A stretch of DNA of 17,457 bases from Paraphysoderma sedebokerense (lineage: Eukaryota; Blastocladiomycota; Physodermatomycetes; Physodermatales; Physodermataceae). Shown one piece after another: positions 1-8,191 of the stretch. Within the stretch, counting starts at the first letter, position 1; every line of letters starts with the position of its first letter. Location of the stretch: the NCBI GenBank assembly GCA_025602915.1, contig JAHLJZ010000163.1:1-17457 (forward strand). The letters run 5' to 3'. A program made the translations under genes and the position numbers. Below the pieces are notes generated by a model. It worked only from the letters and a program-made list of their open reading frames with translations, searched no databases and was not told the origin of the DNA.

Positions 1-341
1 TGGTCGGATGATATAAACAAGTATCCTTGCATTATCTTAGTATATCGCCCAATTGCTATTTCTGGAACTGAAAGTTTAGGGGTTTTGACAGTCCCCTCAT
101 TTTGGTGTCTTCTTTCAAAGAGGAAAGTTCTATATATGTTCATGGGTGTACAACAAACAGTATCTGCTGGGTGTACACGCCTGTCTGGTTGACACGTACT
201 GTCCTGCTGACCAGATAGGTTCTCACAGGTGGCGGTACACCAATTAGGGCAATTTCACAGCATTTTCCGCGCTTACCACGCATACTACATACATTAAATA
301 CCCACAACCACGGTTAATATAATTCTTCAATACATACCCCG
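1..341. promoter_or_regulatory. 5' flank of the first gene, with short repeats
   Basis: No gene is visible here. The stretch holds the presumed promoter of the gene starting at 342: a TATA-like TTAAATA sits at 294-300, about 45 nt before the ATG. GGGTGTACA occurs twice as a direct repeat (144-152 and 169-177), and a related GGTACACC lies at 235-242. A palindromic CTGGT...ACCAG block lies at 184-213. The segment from about 184 inward partly matches, in inverted orientation, the segment around 6954-7014 (see the mobile element entry). The promoter role is inferred from position only. Confidence 0.4.
184..260 (+). repeat. left candidate terminal/subterminal inverted repeat
   Basis: A palindromic block, CTGGT (184-188) and ACCAG (209-213) separated by 20 nt, with GACA/TGTC nested inside, is followed by a segment to 260. 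That segment aligns with gaps to the reverse complement of 6954-7014. The right end has the same CTGGT...GCTGACCAG arrangement with a 19-nt gap. Such paired subterminal palindromes fit transposase-binding sites, but this is inferred from symmetry only. Confidence 0.4.
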
Positions 342-2171
342 ATGCCGTTCGATAAACGGGCCATTCCTTATAACTTAAATAACAAGGCCGAACGTGGGAA
401 GTGTAGAGATTACTTTAATCGAAAACTAAAATGTGCTCAAATCGCTTTGATGCAAATTGAGTCCATTGCTCATGGAGAGTTCATTCTTATTACTTACGAT
501 TCTGAAGGAGATCCGAATGTTGCGGCCTCAAAGAATCTTTCCGGTGTGGCGAAAGCGATGTTTAGTTCAGAGTTGTCGGATGCTATATATCGGTTCCATA
601 ACTCACGCTATCGAGAAGAACAGTTACGGCGAAGGGAATCCCCTCCCTCCCTATCTTCTTCTTCTGAATCTCACTCTTCGGACATTCAACTTTCCGAACC
701 TCCATCCCTCGAATCTGCCCCACCTTCTACGGCAAATACGGACTCTACGGACCAACCTGATTGGCCTTCAAATCAGTCTACTGGCCAAGTCCGATCCAAA
801 GCACAATTCAGTTATCCATGGGAAAGAATACAAGATTTTTCTGCGCTACATCCGCTCACTCAAGCTTATCATATATTTCGGGCAATGACATTCCACATTT
901 GCGAAGACCTTTTTCGGGTGTGGGCAGACGTAGCTTTCGGGAAACGGGATTCGTTCAAGTCTCACAATAACGGAACCGGAAACAAGCCGCAAGGTTGGCC
1001 AAGATTGGTTGAATATAAACCCATTGATAGGTTTACAGATCAAGAGGCGGATTGCAAAATATTCCTTTGTATTGTTTGTTTAAAACTGGGAAACGAAGCA
1101 GATTTAAAAAGAGAATTGAGTCGTCTGACAAAATGTTATGACAACGTTGCACTACTGAAAATGATAGGAAAACTGTTCAAATTAAAAGAAGCGTTAGGTG
1201 CTATTGACACACTCAATTTGGGTTAGTACACAGTCGTTCTTTCCGCCCTCGGAATACTGCTAGTAACATATTACTCAGATCCGAAGACCGCGGAAAACGA
1301 TCGTCATCAAAAGCTTTTTCCCAGAGTCCCTCGGGTTCCGTCCTTACCGAAGCAAACATTATCTGATCTTTTCCGTGAGATTAACTCGGATTTGCTTCCA
1401 TCACCAGAGAGTCTGCCGGATAGAGTGTCGATAGAGTGGTTAAGGCAGTCTTTGCTCTCCAGACCCCACGAAGTGCCATCCACAGGATCACATGTCGGTT
1501 CTAGTAATTTTCCGACAGAAAACGGTGCTACGGGATCTGCTATCCACCCTATACCACAAATACGAGATACCACTAATCCCACCTCCCAACATGCCGTCAA
1601 CCCAATACCACATCTTAGAGACACCACCAATTCCACCTCCCAACATGCCGTCAACCCAATACCACATCTTAGAGACACCACCAATTCCACCTCCCAACAT
1701 GCCGTCAACCCAATACCACATCTTAGAGACACCACTAATTCCACCTCCCAACATGCCGTCAACCCAATACCACATCTTAGAGACACTACAGAGTACCACT
1801 ATAATTGTCGAACGGTTGATGATTCTAGTTTCCAGGGGATGTTGGGGTTGTCGGGCAATCACGTTCTTCCAGTAGCTTCGTCTAGCTATCAGGTATCATT
1901 ATCCGATCAATCCCTCACCGAGCGCCGTTCTTTGCTTGCACCACACCGATTTCATCCTTACCCGAATCCCACTCAAAACAATGCCCGCAATGCCCAAGTC
2001 AATCCCGTCTTGTCTCGCCAGTCATTAGATTTTTTACCCGTTCCCAATAATACTCCCACTTTCAATTCACAATTGCCAATCGAACAAAGTTTCAGGATGG
2101 CTTCAGCTTGCCCAACTCAAAATCTATATTTACCTTTCCCTGGTACAACCAATATTGATTCTAATCGATAA
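342..2171 (+). CDS. unrecognised 590-aa protein with 18-residue tandem repeats, possible transposon passenger
   Basis: Two exons, 342-1221 and 1279-2171. The 57-nt intron has a GTTAGT donor and a TACTCAG acceptor; joining them turns GG|AT into an in-frame Asp and opens one frame of 590 codons. The ATG at 342 is the first after an in-frame TAA 27 nt upstream. I do not recognise the protein. Residues 1-100 look compact: a basic stretch (RKLKCAQIALMQIE), then a hydrophobic strand-like run (EFILITYDSEGD), very faintly like a MADS-type DNA-binding fold. A Ser/Pro-rich linker follows (about 100-160), then a helical, tryptophan-containing region (about 165-340). The last part is Ser/Thr/Pro/Asn-rich and disordered, with four to five 18-residue repeats (about 380-460) from a 54-bp DNA repeat. 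It converges on the KDZ transposase gene and starts about 100 nt inside the left inverted repeat, so it may be a second gene of that element. No function is assigned. Loss of the intron prediction would give a 294-aa protein ending at 1226. Confidence 0.65.
1537..1793 (+). repeat. 54-bp coding minisatellite, about 4.7 copies
   Basis: A degenerate copy spans 1537-1590. Units at 1591-1644 and 1645-1698 are identical, the unit at 1699-1752 has one difference, and a partial copy runs from 1753 to about 1793. Because 54 is a multiple of three and the unit has no stop, the array adds 18 residues per copy (core NPIPHLRDTTNSTSQHAV) without shifting the frame. Near-identity of the inner units points to recent expansion by slippage or unequal exchange. 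The same property keeps one other plus frame and two minus frames open, which creates false reading frames here. Confidence 0.95.
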
Positions 2172-3166
2172 GTAATTACAGTAAATAAAAATAGATAATG
2201 GGGTATCTATTATACAACTATGTAACTACATATTATGTTTTGGAAGTATTGAATAAACTGTGTTGAATGATGAACATCATACATCCTGGCATGAAGGACG
2301 TGGTCGTCCTGACTCCTGCTAGCCGCACGATTTGTCGAAGGGGCGACAGAATCTGAATTCAAAAAATGTCGGCGCCTTAAACCCCGGTTACCTTAAATTC
2401 CGGATTTTGTATGAGCATAAGTGTTCGCACCTGATACGGATGCAGAAGCTGGGTATAGGATAGGAAAAGCCATTTCGCAAACTTTCCACGCGTCCAGGCC
2501 AAAGGATTGATGGACAATAGTAAATACAAGTTTTCAGGCAAATCAGGAGATAAAAACGGAAAAAAAAATTGCGAATAAAAAAAAATTTTCGGATGGCAAC
2601 AAAAAGAAAAGATAATCACAGTGATATACCCTCATATGATGTCAATTATTAAGCGCGAAAGAGCCGTCTCCTAGAAACACGGAACTTTTGAAAGCTTCAG
2701 TAACCAACATAATCACTGCCATAGATTGAAGCGACATCTTTCCATGCGACAGATTGTAAGTATAGTGAATTAAAAGATAAGCCTTCCAATCCTGAATCGA
2801 GTTACATGACTTATTTTTTTTTTTTGGAATTTTCTTGATTGCAGTCGGAAACGTGCGGGGGATTGGGCCTATACACGAAGTGATTGTAAAGCATCCTGAA
2901 TACTAAGGAACTTAGATACTACAGATAGAAGCAATCTGCAATAATATATTTCAGACTAAGTTCGAATTTTAACATTTGAATTTGAGTTGTATTTATCTAT
3001 ATCTTATAAGTGGATTGGTTGGGGCCAACTGACGCGAACTCACCGCGCACAGCTATACCTCCACGGATACTAGGGAGAAAATTTTAAAAAACTCGATGTC
3101 CATTCATACAATCAAAAATTTATTATAACGTAATAATTGACATAATTCCATCTTATGATCCCACTC
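2172..3166. other. intergenic region between convergent genes
   Basis: This 1-kb AT-rich stretch separates the 3' ends of the two convergent genes. Polyadenylation-like AATAAA strings lie at about 2183 and 2250, after the first gene. A perfect 6-bp hairpin (AGGACG, loop TGGT, CGTCCT) lies at 2295-2310. Long A/T runs occur near 2561-2585 and 2813-2825. A 9-base CCAACTGAC at about 3026-3034 also occurs at about 6973-6981, in the same orientation. I see no convincing gene. Confidence 0.6.
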
Positions 3167-6100
3167 TCAATATTTGAATTTTATATCCCTAAAATGCTGA
3201 TCTAAGTTCAACCTCCAGATAATGTAAGACATCATCGTTACAAAATTGGCACTAGAAAAAAAAAGAGCAGATTTCTTTATATTAGCAATAATATTATTCT
3301 TTTGCTCACATAAAACCGTAATGAATTGGTCCAACTCAGGATAACGACGAGAATCGAAGCCAGCGTTACAGTTCAGGTGATTGAAAAAATGTAAACCATC
3401 TATCACACATAAAGTATTTTTAAAGAAAACCGGTTCACGATTTAGAGCGTATTCCAAGACGTTACAAGCATTGTCGTAACAGATCACCCTACCGAAAAAT
3501 CCTTCATTCAGGTTTCAAATTAAGTTTTGACATAAAGCGTAGCAAATTACCTACTTAATTAGGAGCTACTTCCCATCTTGTGTAGATTATATCGAACAAT
3601 GTCTTCGCCGATTCGCCATGTAACATACTGGCAAACCCAAGACATTTCTTATGCACCATACAGAAAATATAAAATGTTCCAAAATACTTTTTTTTGTTGC
3701 AGTTACCTGTTGTGGATTGCCGCACTGAGTAGCTTAGACCGGAGATCAAGAAGGTGTTGGCAGATTGAACCATGAGAAACAAATCAAACCAATAAGCTTA
3801 CTTTCTCAATTTTCGGCGTGGAGGAAACCCTGGAAGACAGATGCCAGTGGTGTACATTTCTTGATAAGCACTTGAGAAAGGGCTTTCGAAAACTTCCTCC
3901 GTCAGGTCTTCAGTTTCAGTGAACGGTTTTTTCGATAGTGTCATAATTCTGTCAAGTAAAGGGGACAATGACATCGGCCATACTCCAGAATTCAATTTCT
4001 TAATGCTAACAATGAATTCATTAAGTACTGGAGTGATCCGTCTGAGAATTTTAAATCCATGCAATCCAACATCCTCCCCCAATACAATCTTTTGAACGAT
4101 ATTATGAACTGATAAACTCATTATTTGATGAAGAGGGGCGACATCGGAAGAGAGGCAGCGAAGAAATAATCTAATCACAGTATGAGCGACGTACCGAACT
4201 AAGGAAAAGTAAAATCAACAACTCAACAGGTCAGAAAATTAAATGAAGAAGATAAACCGACCATCCCGAGAATTACGACGAGTATCTCGTTCCTGATATT
4301 CATTTACTTCGACGAAGTCATTATCACCTTCCGTTTCCTGTGAATCATCCGAGTTTTGTCGCTCTCTCCGTATAACCTCCGATTGGGCCTGACTACTGAT
4401 CGATTCCCATTGAAGAGTATCGGATCCCCCGTCCTTTACAGCGGGGAATAATTTAAGTAACGGAATTAGACATGATACTTCATCCTTAGTCTCTAATTTC
4501 GATTTCATTAACTGCAACTCATCCAATGTCAAACCTGCTAAATGCTTGTTGCTTTTCTTTTCCATCTTTCGTAATTTGGCCCAATTGTCTCTATCAGATA
4601 ACTCGGTTGACGAAAGAGTGAAACGAAAAACGAGTTTTCTAAGGGCCGAGTCACTGAAAAATTCTCGTTTCGTGGACGACAAGTTGTGAATTGGCACAGA
4701 ATCTGTCGATTTGAAAATATTAGTAAAAGTTTCAGGTGTAGGGGAATAGGGGAATAACGCTCATCCTTACCGGCACCGGAAAGCCACGGATGGTTAAATT
4801 TTGCCAATTGGGCTCTCTTTACCCCGGCGGAGTGGCCATCAGCAACAATATATTCTCCTGTGGTAATTAATGTCAATTGAGGTTCAAGTCAGTTAACATA
4901 GAAAGCACGAGCGGGTATACCGTTACAACAAGCCTTTTGAGCTGGTAATGGGAGCAACCGAATAAAATCGTACACAACGGATCGAAAAATTTTTACGACG
5001 TGACGCCAGGATATGACTAATTCAGGATTGTATCCCCGCAAGATGTATCTATCCATCAATTTATTCCAATAACCGTCGAAACTCCCTCCATGCACGACAC
5101 AACAATCTAGAAAATCTGACACGAGCTCGTATGAGAAGATATGGGTTCGGTGCCGAAGCAAAGCTTTGTCGTATCCATCATAAGGGTACATAGTCTTACA
5201 TATGGGGCACAGTGAATCGATAACGTAGGCTTTGACTGGGAAATCACGATCAAAAATAATGACCGGGGTAGGCCGCATCTGCTGAAGGGTGCTGACACAT
5301 TCGACGCATTCAGCGTCATTATAACCCATGACCAAGGGTTCACTACCAACCGGAAAGAACCTTTGACACCCGTGGAGTAAAATTTCCTGTAATCGTTCAT
5401 CAGGGACAACTAATTCAAAAAAAAGTAAGTACGACGAAAACTCCCTAACTCAACATCAATACACACCTGGATATGCCTTCCTTGAGTATCCTTGAATTTC
5501 TGGGACTTCTGCCCAGCTTTCTTCATCATCGTTCTCTTCCTCTTCCATTTCCTCCATACCATCCTCCGCCGCCGTCGGTTCAATCGTTTGGCCATCATCC
5601 ACGTTGAGCAATTTAGCTCCTGCGACATGTCTGCAATATGCGGTCGCTGGACAACCGTTGCATCTCCATTTTTTGTTACGGTAGTGAATACTGTAGAATT
5701 TACTGTTTTTAGGATCAAAGCGAATATAAAGGCGAGGGTGTATAGATGTCCGGAACGGTTCTATCGACACTTCCCTCGGTTCATCCATTAACTTTGCCAG
5801 CAAATAGTCCGCTATATTTGAAATGTCGACTCGATGCGGCTGGTCGCCCGACCATTCCTGATACATATATCGTAAAACTGCCCGAGTATGTGTACATTGT
5901 CCACATAGACTTATATTACTCTCCTGAACAAATCGAGCGAGATCGGTTTGACGGAAATCTTGTCCAAGAATATCACTTCGAAATTCTGAGAGAGGCTGAG
6001 TGCAATCACACGCAGTGATAACGGTGCATATGTCATTTCGAAATATTGTTTTTTGGACTGTAACGATACGCACACCTGCGACAGTGTTATCAAGACCTAG

Positions 6101-6818
6101 TCTTCCATTCTCCTGAATCAAGTAATCAAACAGAGCGAATACTTGTAATCGACTACTAGGCGACCCATCGTATAGCCTCTGAATGAAATCGAAGTTTTCC
6201 GACTGATACCTGAGACGGTCGTAATATTGAGCTTCGTTTACCAGATGTGGAGAATCCGACATTAATGGAGGGGTTGCCTGCAATGCCGAGACGGAATCAC
6301 TGACTTGACCTGAGTTGAGTATGTCTGGATTAGGTACAGATGTTTCATAAGTCATTTCCTCGTCATATGGTGCGATATATTCATCACCAGCATCTTCAAC
6401 AGGAGCTGCATTTTCATTTTGATCATAATCAAGAGGAGATATGTATTGATCAACTGTAGTGTTTCCATGGTCATTGTCGTTGTCATAAGGGATATTTTCA
6501 TTATCACATTCATCGTAAGGAGTTGGTCCTGCCGAGACGACTGAATACGCAACATTCATTGATTAGAGCAAAAAATAAGGAGTTAGCTCCATTAAAGCGT
6601 CTTAAACTGTAGCGTTCAGACTCACTGATAGCATTGTCGAGCTCATACTCTTTAGAACCTTGTTCAAGATGTCGATTTTGAGATTCAGAGGATGGTTGTA
6701 AGTTTTGATTTTGTCGATTATCATCAAGCAGCACTCTTTCACCGTTTTCCCAGAATACTATTTGTCCCTTATATTTACGCCTAACTCTCTTGCGCTTTCG
6801 TGGAGCAGTAGAATCCAT
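3167..6818 (-). pseudogene. KDZ-superfamily (Kyakuja-Dileera-Zisupton) transposase, CxC type, broken near its 3' end
   Basis: Eight exons read from high to low: 6818-6626, 6540-5467, 5409-4921, 4857-4771, 4702-4262, 4198-3802, 3732-3555, 3488-3167. The introns are 57-85 nt, and the first six keep the frame. The donor at 4261 (GTCGGT) is unusual. The encoded protein would be a DNA transposase acting in the nucleus. In order it has: a basic, NLS-like KRKRVRRK stretch (residues 7-16); an Asp/Asn/Tyr-rich linker; two SWIM-like zinc motifs (CDC at 242-244 with CGQCTH at 277-282, and CNGCPATAYCRH at 358-369); an acidic stretch; a CxC cysteine cluster (C457, C460, C490, C493); then the RNase H-like core. 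Putative metal-binding residues are Asp in VADGHS (592), Asp in CYDNAC and Glu in CEQKN. The motif REPVFFKNT is typical of this family. Exon 7 ends in an in-frame TAA (3555-3557) directly before a well-sized intron (3489-3554), and the frame after that intron is off by one. A one-base indel is the simplest reading; a sequencing error or unusual splicing is possible. Without the break the protein would be about 1,060 aa. Confidence 0.85.
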
Positions 6819-8191
6819 ATCGATAGAAAAAGTTATGTAATTCGGCTGGAATTCATATTCGAAACTGCTTTACGGCGCTGTGATGAACAGTGAACCAGTT
6901 CTATTTACGTTTGGAGCGAGACAATAACAATGCTTATCTGGTGTAAGGCCACTCTGTGCTGACCAGTCCGTTCCAACTGACTATGGTGTGCGCCATGAGG
7001 TGCCTAATTGGTCAAACGGCACAAAACTCGCGTCCTCTAGATCCTTTCAAAGATGCATTTAGAGCAACTCACCTTTCTCCGACTTACTTGTCTTGTAATG
7101 ATTTTATGCGGTTTGATATGACCGTTGTCTTGCGTTTTGGATATCAATATATCGGCAGCGATATCCACTTAGTATGTGATAATATGCAGTTGTCCGTTGT
7201 TTTTGATTAGTCATACTCGAATCAGTAAAGTCAAATCATATTAGTTGCGTATGTGATGAAAACTGCGATTGGCACGAGTCCCAAACAGAGAAACTTGATA
7301 TAATTATGAAAATACAACCTTGAACAGGCGAAGCATCAAATAGCATTAGTACACCATATGGTAATCTCTGTTTTACAAATCTCGGAGGCAAAAAAGAGTT
7401 TCAACCAAATGCGCGCGACATTGTGCACCCTCACACATTGGCCAACGACCACAATATTATCAGTAGTCAGTAAATAAACGGATGATGCCTTGACAAAACT
7501 GCATAATTTCAAAGGTTTATGATGTAATTTAACTCTGAGGACGTTTAGAATGTTTCTGAAAAGGTGCAGAAAGGACTATGGGTTGATCGGCCCGGTTGAT
7601 GCAGTTGAGTGATCAGTTGTCTTTGAGCGGTTGCTAATGTGATAATTCTCATTATATGTCTGCACCGAATAAGTAAAATTTTATCTACTGTACTGTACAA
7701 ATATATTTGCGATGTAAGTATTACCTTTGAATTTTTAGTGAAATATACACTACAATTGTACATCCTTGAGTCCTGATGCCTGCAAAAAGATTGATCCAAA
7801 GGAAATGCATCCAACAAGGCGAGGAAACAGAAATAATTTCAACTTTAGAATTTCTTCTTTCCAGCAAGTATAATTGACAATAATGAAAAGGCCCAATTAT
7901 AAGATATAATTTATTTACGAGGTGTTCTTCAGTTCGAAATGACTAAAGTGCCCAACAATTATTGACATGAAGCATTTATACAACAAGATAATCCGAAAAA
8001 AAGTATCTCGGCGAAAGACTTTGTTTTACACAATTCAAAATGGCAAAAAACAGTGTTGATTAAATTATTGTTGTTCTATTCTACTATATATTGTCGAAAA
8101 ACGGACTACACGTTCGTTCTTCTGTGATGGAACAATTTTGTTATAAAGATTGAACGAAAAAGTAGCGATGCTGAGAAAAGTTAGATACCTT
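6819..8191. other. intergenic region: transposase 5' flank and 3' flank of the next gene
   Basis: The first about 200 nt are the presumed promoter and 5' leader of the transposase gene (read leftwards) and the right candidate inverted repeat (6939-7014). An in-frame TAA lies upstream of the transposase ATG with no other in-frame ATG between, which supports that start. From 7020 to 8191 the sequence is AT-rich without a convincing gene. A perfect 7-bp inverted repeat, AATTATA-AGA-TATAATT, lies at 7895-7911, before the 3' end of the gene at 8192-10162; its role is unknown. Confidence 0.6.
6939..7014 (-). repeat. right candidate terminal/subterminal inverted repeat
   Basis: Its reverse complement begins TGACCAATTAGG (7014-7003) and continues with TCA, TGGCG and ACACCA blocks, matching 208-242 with small gaps. 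A palindromic CTGGT-N19-ACCAG block occupies 6939-6967, like the CTGGT-N20-ACCAG block at 184-213. It lies about 120-200 nt upstream of the transposase start, where a transposon end would be expected. The sequence match is real but short and imperfect; the role is inferred. Confidence 0.4.

Larger units (their letters stand above)
184..7014. mobile_element. candidate two-gene KDZ-family DNA transposon, probably decayed
   Basis: The KDZ transposase gene (3167-6818, -) and the unrecognised gene at 342-2171 (+) point at each other. Each starts within roughly 100 to 200 nt of sequences that match in inverted orientation: 208-219 with 7003-7014, then shared blocks TCA, TGGCG, ACACCA (237-242 with 6984-6989) and CACAG (256-260 with 6954-6958). 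The match is gapped and imperfect, about 24 identities over the best 33 positions by eye. What is seen: the gene arrangement and the partial inverted match. What is known: Zisupton/KDZ elements are cut-and-paste DNA transposons with terminal inverted repeats. What is inferred: that both genes belong to one element and that its ends lie near 184 and 7014. The true ends and any target-site duplication could not be fixed. The element could instead contain the transposase gene alone. Confidence 0.4.

Noticed and set aside
1307-1875. Long open frames on both strands over the 54-bp repeat
   Set aside because: They exist only because the repeat is a multiple of three without stops in these frames; the spliced plus-strand gene explains the region.
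2266-2356. Box C/D snoRNA-like pattern (ATGATGA, later CTGA) after the first gene
   Set aside because: The closing stem is only about 4 bp and such short boxes are common by chance; no target could be tested.
2377-2619. 80-codon minus-strand frame
   Set aside because: Begins in A/T-run sequence, lacks recognisable domains and fits no splice model with the transposase gene; a relic cannot be excluded.
3012-3060. Alternative left transposon end, with GCGCACA and CCAACTGAC shared with 6970-6995
   Set aside because: CCAACTGAC is a direct, not inverted, match and the GCGCACA match is very short; the pairing with 208-242 is better, though not decisive.
3555-3640. Donor GTATGT at about 3628 to acceptor at about 3502 as a frame-keeping transposase splice
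   Set aside because: It keeps the frame but removes family-like sequence (HGESAKTLFDIIYTRWEVAP) and gives an intron about twice the size of the others in this gene.
6956-7210. 84-codon plus-strand frame
   Set aside because: Starts inside the candidate inverted repeat and has no domain, splice or codon support.
7545-7817. 90-codon minus-strand frame
   Set aside because: No recognisable domain, AT-rich noncoding surroundings, no matching exon.
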